Assembly: GCF_023502205.1 (NCBI RefSeq)
Contig: NZ_JAMFLG010000003.1
Coordinates: 1 to 64,000, forward strand
Source of the DNA: Aquiflexum sp. TKW24L
Lineage (GTDB): Bacteria; Bacteroidota; Bacteroidia; Cytophagales; Cyclobacteriaceae
DNA: 64,000 nucleotides
Reading direction: 5' to 3'
This document shows, piece after piece, positions 1 to 9,013 of this stretch; the first letter of the stretch is position 1; every line of letters starts with the position of its first letter. The translations under genes were made by a program, and so were the position numbers. Below the pieces are notes generated by a model, which saw nothing but the letters and a program-made list of their open reading frames with translations, was not told where the DNA came from and searched no databases.

Positions 1-165
1 TTAAAATCAATTTTTCAAATTTTGCTTTTTTCTATTTCCTGACTTTCTCAATCGAATGAAGTCAACCTTCATTTTTTACTTGAATTAAAACAAAAAAGAA
101 TTAATCAAGTAAGAAATAGGAATTAAACCCCAAAGACCTTATTATTAACGTAGTCCCAAATTAAC

Positions 166-1212
166 ATGTTAGAAAAGAAGAAATTAACTCTAAAAGATAT
201 TGCGAAAGAACTGAAAATATCAGTCTCAACTGCTTCTCGGGCTTTGAAAGAACATCCCGATATTGCCAAAGAAACCATTCGAGCTGTTAAAGAATATGCT
301 GAGGCCCACCATTATGTTCCCAATTTTTTGGCTGTCAACTTTAGGAAAAGTAGAACGTTCAACATCGGCCTAATCGTACCTGAATTGGTTCATCATTTTT
401 TTTCGACCGTCATCAGCGGTGCGATCGATGAAGCAAAAAAATGTGGTTATAATGTATTGGTTAGCCAATCGAACGACTTGCTCAAAGATGAGATTGTTGC
501 CTGCCGCACCATGTTGGCATCAAGTGTAGATGGACTCTTGATTTCCATCTCCAATGAAACTTTGGAGGGGGATCATTTATTGGATTTCATTTCCGAAGGT
601 AAACCCGTCATCCAATTTGATAAAATCACAGACCAACTAGACACTCCCAAAGTAACGGTAGACGATTTTGAAGGGGCCCACCACGCTGTATGCCATTTGA
701 TCGATCAAGGATACCGGCGGATCGCCCACCTCCGAGGAAGGGAAAATGTCAAAAATGCAAAAGAAAGATATGAAGGCTACCGAAAAGCATTGTCTGACCA
801 TCAGATGGAGTTTTCTGAAACTTGGGTAAAATCCTGTATCTCTATAAGTGAACAAGAGGGGTTTGATTTTGCAAAAGAACTGATGGAAAGTCCCAACCCT
901 CCGGATGCATTTTTTTGTATTACAGACCTTGTGGCATTGGGTGTGATCAAGTACCTGAAGGAGAAGGGATATACCATACCGGATCAGGTCGGCGTCATGG
1001 GATTTAGTAATTGGAAACTGGCCGAAGTAGTAAGTCCCGGATTAAGTTCAGTGGACCAACATGGCTATGAAATGGGAATCAAGTCTATGAATATGCTAAT
1101 TGAATTGATACAAAATCATGATGTGGAAACGCATGAAACATTTGAAATCAAAACCAAGTTGGTGGTAAGAGGCTCTTCCTTAAAAAACCTTGGCAAGGAA
1201 ATATTCTCTTAA
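166..1212 (+). CDS. LacI-family transcriptional regulator
   Basis: A 348-residue repressor of the LacI/GalR family. The N-terminus (about residues 7-55) is the LacI helix-turn-helix (LTLKDIAKELKISVSTASRA) followed by the hinge helix. Residues from about 65 onward form the periplasmic-binding-protein-like effector domain (NIGLIVPELVHHFF...). It should bind a sugar or sugar derivative in the cytoplasm and control a catabolic operon. The ATG at 166 starts right at the HTH, as usual for the family. The next genes (a small membrane protein and a branching enzyme) are on the same strand but not tightly coupled, so the target cannot be assigned from position alone. The hexuronate genes 3 kb away are a possible target. 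Confidence 0.93.
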   Translation: MLEKKKLTLKDIAKELKISVSTASRALKEHPDIAKETIRAVKEYAEAHHYVPNFLAVNFRKSRTFNIGLIVPELVHHFFSTVISGAIDEAKKCGYNVLVSQSNDLLKDEIVACRTMLASSVDGLLISISNETLEGDHLLDFISEGKPVIQFDKITDQLDTPKVTVDDFEGAHHAVCHLIDQGYRRIAHLRGRENVKNAKERYEGYRKALSDHQMEFSETWVKSCISISEQEGFDFAKELMESPNPPDAFFCITDLVALGVIKYLKEKGYTIPDQVGVMGFSNWKLAEVVSPGLSSVDQHGYEMGIKSMNMLIELIQNHDVETHETFEIKTKLVVRGSSLKNLGKEIFS

Positions 1213-1263
1213 CATTATTTTAAAGATTTTTTAATATAGTTTATCAAAAATTGAATTGAATGC

Positions 1264-1271
1264 TATATTTG
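1264..1271 (+). promoter_or_regulatory. Candidate Bacteroidota -7 promoter box
   Basis: TATATTTG matches the Bacteroidota -7 consensus TAnnTTTG and lies 20 bases before the start of the small membrane protein gene at 1291. No clear -33 element is seen at the expected spacing. Confidence 0.4.
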
Positions 1272-1290
1272 TGTATTCAAAATTCAGATC

Positions 1291-1506
1291 ATGGAGATTT
1301 TCTTCACCCTAGCCCTATTAACGATCATTTACTCTTTATTTTTTTTGTCTATTTACCCGGACAAATACCTTAAAAAAGTCAGTCATATTTCTGACCACAG
1401 GAATGTACCGGAGTACAGCAAATTCGCATTGAGCGGTCCGATATTTTTCTCTTTTTTGCTTGGTTATTCTTTGGCTGCCACCATGGTTTTTCTTTTTATC
1501 CTGTAA
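1291..1506 (+). CDS. Small two-helix membrane protein, unknown function
   Basis: A 71-residue protein with two hydrophobic segments (about residues 3-22 and 48-71) separated by a short basic and polar loop (PDKYLKKVSHISDHRN). It has the shape of a small inner-membrane hairpin protein. I do not recognise a family. A TAnnTTTG-like promoter box just upstream and a clean ATG support expression as its own unit. Spacing to the branching enzyme gene is about 200 bp, so an operon is unlikely. Confidence 0.55.
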   Translation: MEIFFTLALLTIIYSLFFLSIYPDKYLKKVSHISDHRNVPEYSKFALSGPIFFSFLLGYSLAATMVFLFIL

Positions 1507-1705
1507 AATTACAGGGCCCTCTTGGCCAAGAGTCTTTTCCCATATGAGTCTAATTCCAAAAGTTTAATGAAACCCGGCTTTCAAATGAAAATGATTTCCT
1601 AATTGCCCGGACAAATAGGATGATGCTTTTTAATTTTTTAATGGTAAGACATTTGGTTTGCGGGTCGAATATTATTTAAATTAGAAAATTACTAATAGGT
1701 TTTTC

Positions 1706-3715
1706 GTGAACAATCCTGAAATTTTACAAATAATAAAGGACTCTCCCTGGCTTGAACCACATGCCTTGGATATCCAAGAAAGGTATGAAAGATACCTAGC
1801 CACAATCCAATTTATTAATTACGATTATGGTAGCCTTTTGGAGTTTGCAAGGGCGCATGAATATTATGGTATCCATTTCGATACTTTCAGAAGAGGGTGG
1901 GTTTATCGTGAATGGGCACCAAAAGCTTATAATCTTTTTTTGATGGGGGATTTCAATGGATGGAATAGGTATAGCCATCCCTTAAAAAAGGATCACAGAG
2001 GAGATTGGGAAATATTTTTACCGTATGAAGAATATAAGAATTCATTTGTACATCAAAGCAAAATAAAAATCCACGTCGAAGGAGAAAATGGGGCTTTGGA
2101 CAGGATACCTGCTTATATAAGAAGGGTGATCCAAGATGAAGCCACGCATGATTTCACCGGTCAGCTTTGGTTTCCTGAAAACCAATTTAAATGGTCTGAT
2201 CAAAGTTTTGATCCAACTCCAAACTTAAATCAACCACTCATTTATGAATGCCATGTCGGTATGGCCCAAGAAAAACTAGGGGTTGGTACCTATCTGGAAT
2301 TCGCTGAAAATATCCTTCCCCGAATTAAAGCAGCAGGATATAATACCATTCAGATGATGGCGGTCATGGAGCATCCTTATTATGGTTCATTTGGCTATCA
2401 TGTTTCCAATTTCTTTTGTCCTACATCTCGGTTTGGAACACCCGAAGAATTGAAGTTTTTGATCAATAAAGCCCATGAAATGGGAATTTCGGTGGTGATG
2501 GACCTCGTTCATTCGCATGCTGTCAAAAATGTGTTTGAAGGACTGAATAAATTTGATGGTTCTGAGCATCAGTACTTTCATCCCGGAGATAGGGGATATC
2601 ACGAAGGTTGGGATTCTAAGCTTTTTGATTATGGTAAATTGGAAGTGAAACATTTCTTACTTTCAAATATCCGCTATTGGCTAGAAGAATTCCATTTTGA
2701 CGGATTTAGATGGGATGGAGCTACGTCTATCATTTATATCCATCACGGTAACCTTTCATTTGATAACCTGAGTAAATACTTCGATGAAGGTGTTGACGTG
2801 GATGCAGTTATTTATCTCCAGTTGGCCAATAAATTGATTCATGATTTTTCCCAAAATGCTATTTCAATTGCCGAAGAAGTATCCGGGGTGCCGGGACTTT
2901 GCCGCAAAATCGAGGATGGAGGAATCGGATTTGATTACCGACTTGCTATGGGAATTCCGGATTTTTGGATCAAAACATTGAAACATCAACCAGATGAGCA
3001 TTGGGACCTGTTCAATATGTGGCACGAGCTGAGCAACAGACCTGCCATTGAAAAAACTATCGCTTATGCTGAATCTCACGACCAAGCTTTGGTAGGGGAT
3101 AAGTCCATCGCCTTTTGGCTGATGGACAAGGAAATGTACTCCAGCATGTCCAAGCTACAAAGCAGTCTCGTGGTAGATAGGGGAGTGGCATTGCATAAAA
3201 TGATCCGGATGATTACCATTTCACTAGGTGGAGAAGGCTATCTCAATTTTATAGGTAATGAATTTGGGCATCCCGAATGGATTGATTTTCCTAGAGAAGG
3301 AAACGATTGGAGCTATCAATATGCAAGAAGACAATGGTCGCTTGTGGATACAGATCACCTTCGTTACCATGATTTGTTTGAATGGGACAAAGCTATGATC
3401 AAATTGGTTACTGATTATCAAGTTTTGGCATCACCACCAGCTAACCAACTACACTTGGATCCTGATAAAAAAATCCTTGTTTTTGAAAGGGCAGGGTTGA
3501 TCTTCACATTTTGCTTCCACGTTTCGGAATCCTATTTTGGGTTTGAATTCAAAGTGCCAGAAAAAGGAAAGTATAAAATCATTTTGAACTCAGATCATAA
3601 AAAATTTGGGGGCTTTGAAAGGATCGATGGTGATCCAACTTATCCAACTGACAAGAAACAACAACTTCAGATTTATCTTCCCAACAGGACTTGTTTGATT
3701 TTCAAAAAGCAATAA
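1706..3715 (+). CDS. glgB: 1,4-alpha-glucan branching enzyme, eukaryotic type (GH13_8-like)
   Basis: A 669-residue cytoplasmic enzyme that cuts alpha-1,4-glucan chains and rejoins them as alpha-1,6 branches in glycogen. An N-terminal CBM48-like module spans about 55-110 (REWAPKAYNLFLMGDFNGW). The GH13 barrel follows with region I DLVHSH (266-271), region II FRWDG with nucleophile D337, region III IAEEVSG with acid/base E390, and region IV ESHDQ with D459. The FRWDG..SIIYIHHG and AEEVSGVPG signatures resemble plant and animal branching enzymes more than E. coli GlgB. The start is a GTG at 1706; no upstream ATG fits. It is a lone gene with its own terminator. An amylase-like transferase of another GH13 branch is less likely. 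Confidence 0.9.
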   Translation: MNNPEILQIIKDSPWLEPHALDIQERYERYLATIQFINYDYGSLLEFARAHEYYGIHFDTFRRGWVYREWAPKAYNLFLMGDFNGWNRYSHPLKKDHRGDWEIFLPYEEYKNSFVHQSKIKIHVEGENGALDRIPAYIRRVIQDEATHDFTGQLWFPENQFKWSDQSFDPTPNLNQPLIYECHVGMAQEKLGVGTYLEFAENILPRIKAAGYNTIQMMAVMEHPYYGSFGYHVSNFFCPTSRFGTPEELKFLINKAHEMGISVVMDLVHSHAVKNVFEGLNKFDGSEHQYFHPGDRGYHEGWDSKLFDYGKLEVKHFLLSNIRYWLEEFHFDGFRWDGATSIIYIHHGNLSFDNLSKYFDEGVDVDAVIYLQLANKLIHDFSQNAISIAEEVSGVPGLCRKIEDGGIGFDYRLAMGIPDFWIKTLKHQPDEHWDLFNMWHELSNRPAIEKTIAYAESHDQALVGDKSIAFWLMDKEMYSSMSKLQSSLVVDRGVALHKMIRMITISLGGEGYLNFIGNEFGHPEWIDFPREGNDWSYQYARRQWSLVDTDHLRYHDLFEWDKAMIKLVTDYQVLASPPANQLHLDPDKKILVFERAGLIFTFCFHVSESYFGFEFKVPEKGKYKIILNSDHKKFGGFERIDGDPTYPTDKKQQLQIYLPNRTCLIFKKQ

Positions 3716-3740
3716 AGGGGCATATAGCCCCTTTATTTTT
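3711..3740 (+). terminator. Rho-independent terminator after glgB
   Basis: A perfect 11-bp stem AATAAAGGGGC/GCCCCTTTATT with a 5-base loop, followed by T residues. The glgB stop codon lies inside the left arm. Confidence 0.9.
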
Positions 3741-4030
3741 ATACAATAACGTCGTCAACTAAACTACAAGAAAATCCTTACTCTCCGTATGAGCAGAAAG
3801 GGATTCTGGGTCATTGTTATAATTTGTACAACGAACTAAAACCCCTAAAGTTGAATTAAATTTATTAATAGGTATCATTGTTTTTTTAATGGTTCTATAT
3901 AAAAATGAGTTGGAGTTTGTTTGGATCAATTTTTTGGAATTAATGCCAAAGTTCCCATGTCTAGAAATAAAAGAAATGAAATTATCGATGAAATTGTGGG
4001 AAGATGACTTAATATAATCCTCTCTTTAGA

Positions 4031-5212
4031 TCACTTTAATATTCCTGAATAGATCAACCCGGACTCTACACCCCTGATTTCTGCCAAACCCTTCAACCTT
4101 CCAATTGCGGTATATCCTGGATTGACAATTGGTTTTTGGATATCATCCAACATCTGATGTCCATGGTCAGGTCGCATGGGAATGGAAATTTGACGTTTCT
4201 GTTGAACCTTTAAAATCTGATGGATGACAGCTTCCATGGGAACGTCACCCGTCAAATGGTCATCTTCATAGAAGTTACCCTCAATATCCCTTCTTGTACT
4301 TCTGAGGTGGATAAAATGGATATGGTCTCCAAACGCTTCCACCATTGCGGGAAGGTCATTGTCAGCCCGGACACCGTAAGAACCGGTACAAAACGTAAAA
4401 CCGTTGCTAGGACTTGCATTATCTGCAATAAGCCTTTTCATGTCTTTTGCGGTACTCATCACCCTCGGTAATCCAAACACATCAAATGGAGGGTCATCAG
4501 GATGGATCGCCATTTTGACTCCGTTTTTTTCGGCAATTGGAAGTATGGCATCCAAAAACAGTTGCAAGTTTCTCTCCAACTCTGCATGGCCAATTCCCTT
4601 GTAAGAGTCTAAAGCAGCTTGGAACTGCTCCATGGTATAGCCTTTTTCAGATCCGGGAAGACCCTTGAGGATATTGTCATTTACCCTTTTTAGGGTTTCG
4701 GCAGATGCATTTTCGAAAAAGTCTTTAGCCCGTTGGATTTCATTTGAAGTATATTCACTTTCTGCATCTTTTCTTTTTAACATATATAAATCAAAGGCAA
4801 CAACTTCCTTTTTCTCAAACCGAAGGGCTTTGGCACCGTTGGGAAGTTTCCAAGCCAATTCGGTTCTGGTCCAATCAAGGATCGGCATAAAATTATAACA
4901 GACGATATGTATGCCTTCCGATGCAAGATTCTCTAAGGTGGTTTTGTAATTTTCTATGTTTCGAAGGAAGTCCCCTGACCTTGTTTTGATATTTTCATGG
5001 ACTGGGACAGATTCTACCACGGACCAAGTCAGTCCGGCTGCTTCAATGAGATTTTTTCTGATGCTGATTTCCTCTTTTGTCCAAACTTCTCCATTTGGAA
5101 TATGATGAAGGGCAGAGACGATTCCTGTGGCACCTGCCTGACGGATATCTGCCAGACTCACCGGATCTTTGGGACCATACCAACGCATGGTTTGCTCCAT
5201 TTTATAGGCCAT
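4031..5212 (-). CDS. uxuA: Mannonate dehydratase
   Basis: A 393-residue enzyme that dehydrates D-mannonate to 2-keto-3-deoxygluconate in hexuronate breakdown. The start MEQTMRWYGPKDPVSL and the whole length fit UxuA. Likely metal ligands are visible: H237 in AIHPDDPP, C275 in FCTGSYG, H302 in FIHLRS and D349 in RPDHGH, the His-Cys-His-Asp pattern of the family. It lies on the same strand as the SDR oxidoreductase and uxaC, which supply its substrate, but a 274-bp repeat-rich gap separates it from them. It may therefore be transcribed at a different level or from its own promoter. Confidence 0.96.
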   Translation of the reverse strand: MAYKMEQTMRWYGPKDPVSLADIRQAGATGIVSALHHIPNGEVWTKEEISIRKNLIEAAGLTWSVVESVPVHENIKTRSGDFLRNIENYKTTLENLASEGIHIVCYNFMPILDWTRTELAWKLPNGAKALRFEKKEVVAFDLYMLKRKDAESEYTSNEIQRAKDFFENASAETLKRVNDNILKGLPGSEKGYTMEQFQAALDSYKGIGHAELERNLQLFLDAILPIAEKNGVKMAIHPDDPPFDVFGLPRVMSTAKDMKRLIADNASPSNGFTFCTGSYGVRADNDLPAMVEAFGDHIHFIHLRSTRRDIEGNFYEDDHLTGDVPMEAVIHQILKVQQKRQISIPMRPDHGHQMLDDIQKPIVNPGYTAIGRLKGLAEIRGVESGLIYSGILK

Positions 5213-5222
5213 AGTATTTTGT

Positions 5223-5310
5223 TATAAGGGTTGTAGCGGTTGTAATGGTTGTAGGGGTTGTAATTGTTGTAGTGGTTGTAGTGGTTGGAAATGTTGTAGT
5301 GGTGGAAATG
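5223..5310. repeat. 9-bp minisatellite upstream of uxuA
   Basis: About nine imperfect copies of a 9-mer resembling GTTGTAGTG on the + strand (CACTACAAC on the coding strand of uxuA) begin 10 bases upstream of the uxuA start. Slippage in such an array could alter promoter or leader spacing. Confidence 0.8.
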
Positions 5311-5314
5311 TTCT

Positions 5315-5374
5315 CAGGTTCTCAAGTTGTCTGCTGCGCGTTGTCAGGTTCTCGGGCTGTCTGCTGCGCGTTGT
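5315..5374. repeat. 30-bp direct repeat, two adjacent units
   Basis: Two neighbouring 30-base units (5315-5344 and 5345-5374) share CAGGTTCTC and TGTCTGCTGCGCGTTGT and differ only in the short middle stretch. They lie next to the 9-bp minisatellite in the gap between uxuA and the SDR gene. Confidence 0.8.
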
Positions 5375-5486
5375 CAGGTGGCTTGGTACTTAATACTTTG
5401 TTCAATTAAGATTACTTCTTGCCTCTTTTTATTCTCAAATCTCACATCTTTCATCTTGAGTCTTTTGTCTTATGTCTAGCGTCTTT

Positions 5487-6293
5487 TTATACACCCGAAT
5501 AAGCACCGAATCCACCATCCACAGCGACGATAGTCCCGGTTACAAATTTGGAAGCGTCAGAACATAGCCATTGAAGTGTACCCAAAAGATCCTCAGGTTT
5601 TCCAAATCTTGCCATCGGAGTGTGGGAGATTATCTGATTTCCTCTTGGGGTTAGGCTACCGTCTACTTCGGTGAGCAATGATCTGTTTTGCTCTGTCAAG
5701 AAGAATCCGGGAGCAATGGCATTGACCCGAAAGTCAGGCCCGTATTTGGTATTGAGCTCTACTGCCATCCATTTGGTGAGGTTATCGATGGCTGCCTTGG
5801 CTGAGGCATAACCCATCACTCTGGTCATCGGTCTGCTCGCCGCCATGGAAGAAATATTGATGACATTTCCTCGTCCATTAGGAAGCATTAATGGAATGAA
5901 GTGTTTGATCGGAATAAATGTGCCCTGATAATTCAAATCCATGACATTCTTCATGGCATCAACAGACAAATCACCAATGGTTTGATCTGGCCTCACGACT
6001 GCCCCCGGCATATTTCCTCCGGCAAGGTTAATGAGAATATCAACTGTTCCATATCTTGATTTGATCTGTCGGGCGGCAGCTTCCACTTGATTCTCTTTGG
6101 TCACATCCGCCAAAAAACCATCAGCCTTTCCGTTTTGGGATCTAATTTCGCTGATCAATTTTTCGACTTTTGATGCTGTCCTGCCAATAATCAAGACATA
6201 TGCTCCTTCTTTTGCAAGGTGAAAAGCCATGGTCTCGCCCAATACTCCTGTGGCGCCGGTAATGATGATTTTTTTATCTGTGATATCAAACAT
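5487..6293 (-). CDS. SDR oxidoreductase, probable D-mannonate/fructuronate oxidoreductase
   Basis: A 268-residue classical short-chain dehydrogenase/reductase. It has the nucleotide-binding TGATGVLG (12-19), an NLAGG version of the NNAGG motif (89-93), the catalytic serines around 148-149, and Y162-x3-K166 (YASAK). It sits 11 bp downstream of uxaC and upstream of uxuA. By position it should reduce D-fructuronate to D-mannonate, replacing the unrelated classical UxuB. SDR-type fructuronate reductases are common next to uxuA in Bacteroidota. The family call is sure; the substrate is inferred from neighbours. Confidence 0.85.
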   Translation of the reverse strand: MFDITDKKIIITGATGVLGETMAFHLAKEGAYVLIIGRTASKVEKLISEIRSQNGKADGFLADVTKENQVEAAARQIKSRYGTVDILINLAGGNMPGAVVRPDQTIGDLSVDAMKNVMDLNYQGTFIPIKHFIPLMLPNGRGNVINISSMAASRPMTRVMGYASAKAAIDNLTKWMAVELNTKYGPDFRVNAIAPGFFLTEQNRSLLTEVDGSLTPRGNQIISHTPMARFGKPEDLLGTLQWLCSDASKFVTGTIVAVDGGFGAYSGV

Positions 6294-6304
6294 GCTCTTT
6301 TGGG

Positions 6305-7735
6305 TTAATTGCCGAAATCAAAAAATTCGTTGGCATTGTGGTAACAGATATCGCTGATGATCTTTCCAATCCACTGCTCATCATTTGGTAACTCCCCATT
6401 TGCAATATCCCTTCCAAACAAGTTGCATAAAATCCTTCGGAAATATTCATGTCGAGGAAAGGAAAGAAAACTTCTGCTATCTGTAAGCATCCCGACAAAA
6501 CAGGAAATCAAACCAATATTAGACAGGGAATTGATCTGTTTCTCCATGCCATCTTTCTGATCCAAAAACCACCAAGCCGACCCAAACTGGATTTTCCCTT
6601 TGACGCTTCCATCATTGAAATTTCCCGCCATGGTAGCGATTACTTCATTGTCAGAAGGATTGAGGTTATAGATGACGGTCTTAGCCAATTGGTCTGTTTT
6701 ATCCAATTCATTGAGGAAACCGGATAGGGCAGAAGCCTGACTGAAATCCCCGATGGAATCAAATCCGGTATCAGGTCCCAATTTGGTAAGACTTCTTGTG
6801 TTGTTATTTCTCAAGGCACCCAAATGGAACTGTTGCACCCAACCTTTGGCATGGTACATTTTTCCCAATTCGATCAAGGTCCTGTATTTGAAAAATGAGA
6901 TTTCCTCTTTTGTTAAAATTTGTGCGGTGATGGCTTTTTTGAATATGGTATCCAAATCCTGTTTTGAATCAGGTTCAAAATACAGACTCTCCAAGCCATG
7001 ATCAGAAATCCTTCCACCCACTTGATGAAAAAAATCAATCCTGTTTTGAAGCGCAGCCAAAAGATCCGAGTAGGATTTGATGGAAATGGAACTGGCTTCT
7101 GAAAGCTTTTCGATGTAGCTGTGGTAGGTCAGTAAATTTTCTACCCCATAGGCTTTATCAGGTCGAAAAGCCGGTTTCATTTTTAAATCTTTTCCTTGTG
7201 ATGCGAAATTCTGATGATGGAACAGGTTGTCTGTAGGATCGTCCGTGGTGCAGACCACCTTCACATTCATTTTAGACAACAAACTCTGGGTACTATAGTC
7301 AGGAGATTGAAGTTGACTGTTGGTCAGATCAAAGATTTCCCTGGCATTATTTGGGTTCAAGGTATCATGAACCCCAAAATACCTTAGCAACTCCAGATGT
7401 GTCCAATGATAGAGCGGATTTCGCATCGTGTAAGGAACAGCGTAGGACCATTTTTCAAACTTCTCCCGGTCACTCGCCTGTCCTGTGATGTAATGTTCTG
7501 AAATCCCCAAAGCCCGCATTGCCCGCCATTTATAGTGATCGCCTGCCAGCCAAATAGATGATATGTTGTCAAATATTTTATTGTTAGCAATTTGGTCAGG
7601 CGCTAAATGGTTATGGTAATCTATGATCGGTTGCTTCGCAGCATACTCATGGTATAAGATTTTAGAATACTTATTTTCCAGCAAAAAATCCTCGGTTATA
7701 AAAGATGTGTTTACATTAGAAATTGGCACATGCAT
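6305..7735 (-). CDS. uxaC: Glucuronate (uronate) isomerase
   Basis: A 476-residue enzyme of the amidohydrolase-like uronate isomerase family, converting D-glucuronate to D-fructuronate (or galacturonate to tagaturonate). The N-terminal metal motif DYHNHL (H41 and H43) and the full family length are present, with conserved stretches such as WRAMRALG and CTTDDPTDN. It is the first gene of the leftward hexuronate cluster (uxaC, SDR, uxuA) and is divergent from a LacI-type regulator 197 bp away, which probably controls it. No kdgK/kdgA or transporter lies in the window. Confidence 0.96.
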   Translation of the reverse strand: MHVPISNVNTSFITEDFLLENKYSKILYHEYAAKQPIIDYHNHLAPDQIANNKIFDNISSIWLAGDHYKWRAMRALGISEHYITGQASDREKFEKWSYAVPYTMRNPLYHWTHLELLRYFGVHDTLNPNNAREIFDLTNSQLQSPDYSTQSLLSKMNVKVVCTTDDPTDNLFHHQNFASQGKDLKMKPAFRPDKAYGVENLLTYHSYIEKLSEASSISIKSYSDLLAALQNRIDFFHQVGGRISDHGLESLYFEPDSKQDLDTIFKKAITAQILTKEEISFFKYRTLIELGKMYHAKGWVQQFHLGALRNNNTRSLTKLGPDTGFDSIGDFSQASALSGFLNELDKTDQLAKTVIYNLNPSDNEVIATMAGNFNDGSVKGKIQFGSAWWFLDQKDGMEKQINSLSNIGLISCFVGMLTDSRSFLSFPRHEYFRRILCNLFGRDIANGELPNDEQWIGKIISDICYHNANEFFDFGN

Positions 7736-7812
7736 AGAACAAGATGGTTACAAAATAAACGTCAATTTAAACCTTTAAAGAGAATTGCAATTAACCATAA
7801 TTCAAATTTTGA

Positions 7813-7826
7813 TGCAAACGATTTCG
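7813..7826. promoter_or_regulatory. Candidate LacI-type operator between uxaC and its divergent regulator
   Basis: TGCAAACGATTTCG resembles the cre-like core bound by LacI/GalR proteins (TGnAAnCGnTnnCA, last position off). It lies in the 197-bp divergent intergenic region. A similar 20-base stretch occurs at 11841-11860. The role is an inference. Confidence 0.4.
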
Positions 7827-7932
7827 TGCCAAAGGGTCAATTTGAACTCCAAGATCAAAGATTTGTGATTATTTTGCTGATTGGCCAAAAGGATGGTTAT
7901 ATTAAATTCGAATTATTGGTTTGCAAAGAAAA

Positions 7933-8946
7933 ATGGCCGAAGTCAACATCAAATACCTCGCTGAAAAACTGAAACTTTCGCCCTCGACAGTCTCAAGAGC
8001 GCTCAATGACAGTTATGAAATCAGTCAGCCTACCAAAGAGAGGGTCATTGCAATGGCCAAAGAGCTTAATTATCAGGCCAATCCATTTGCAAGAAGCCTA
8101 AGGGAACAGAAGAGTAACACCATTGCGGTCATTATTCCCGAAAGGATAAATAACTTTTTTAGCCAAGTGATAGACGGTATTGAAGAAATCACCCAAGAAT
8201 ATGGCTATCACCTTTTGGTCTACAGTACCCATGAAAATGTGGAGACGGAAAGGAAAATAGTCTCTTACCTTTTGAATGGTAGGGTGGATGCTATTGTGAT
8301 GTCTGTTTCAAGTCAGACAAAGAAAATTGATCACCTTGAAACTGTCTTCGAAAAAGGCGTACCACTGATATTTTTTGACCGGATATGTCAGGAGATTGCT
8401 ACTACCAAATTTATCAGCAATGATTATGAAAATGGATTCAAAGCAACCGTTCATCTCATCGAAAAGGGATGTAAAAAGATTTTCTTTTTGATGTTGTCTA
8501 AAGAAATATCCATAGGAAAAGAAAGGCTAAGAGGATACCTGGACGCTCTCAAAAAACACGGATTGTTATTTGAAGAAGAATGGATCATCCAATGCAGTCA
8601 ATCTGAGGAAGCCAACATCAAATTGATTTCGGGATTACTATTTGGTATGGACAGGCCGGATGGAATATTGGCCTCAGTAGAAAAGTTGGCGATTGCGACC
8701 TATCATGCGGCAAGGGAAACGAAACTTGAAATGCCCAAAGACTTCAGGATGGTAAGTTTTTCCAACATGAAAATCGCAGGTTTATTGAAACCGTCATTGA
8801 CTACCATTTCCCAACCTGCTTTTGAGATCGGTTCAGAAATAGCCAAACTCCTGATGAAAAAGCTGATTAAACCCAATCAGCCTGCATTTGAAGACAGGAT
8901 TATTGTCATGCCTTCTCAGATTGAGTTAAGAGAATCATCAAGTTGA
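7933..8946 (+). CDS. LacI-family transcriptional regulator of the hexuronate cluster
   Basis: A 337-residue LacI/GalR repressor. The HTH spans about residues 3-48 (NIKYLAEKLKLSPSTVSRAL), followed by the hinge and the ligand-binding domain (NTIAVIIPERINNFFS). The ATG at 7933 is preferred over the TTG at 7921 because it puts the HTH at the usual distance from the N-terminus. It is divergent from uxaC with an operator-like site in between, the normal layout of a local repressor whose inducer would be a hexuronate or pathway intermediate. It is similar in layout to the regulator at 166-1212 but clearly a different protein. Confidence 0.93.
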   Translation: MAEVNIKYLAEKLKLSPSTVSRALNDSYEISQPTKERVIAMAKELNYQANPFARSLREQKSNTIAVIIPERINNFFSQVIDGIEEITQEYGYHLLVYSTHENVETERKIVSYLLNGRVDAIVMSVSSQTKKIDHLETVFEKGVPLIFFDRICQEIATTKFISNDYENGFKATVHLIEKGCKKIFFLMLSKEISIGKERLRGYLDALKKHGLLFEEEWIIQCSQSEEANIKLISGLLFGMDRPDGILASVEKLAIATYHAARETKLEMPKDFRMVSFSNMKIAGLLKPSLTTISQPAFEIGSEIAKLLMKKLIKPNQPAFEDRIIVMPSQIELRESSS

Positions 8947-8959
8947 ATACTTCCAACAA

Positions 8960-8993
8960 AAAACCCTACCGAAGATTTCCGATAGGGTAGTTT
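8960..8993. terminator. Bidirectional terminator between converging genes
   Basis: An imperfect stem built on CCCTACCGAA and TTCCGATAGGG, flanked by A-rich sequence on the left and T residues on the right, lies between the LacI gene (+) and the oxidoreductase gene (-). Confidence 0.7.
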
Positions 8994-9013
8994 AATAGGT
9001 CTTAAAAGAGAAA

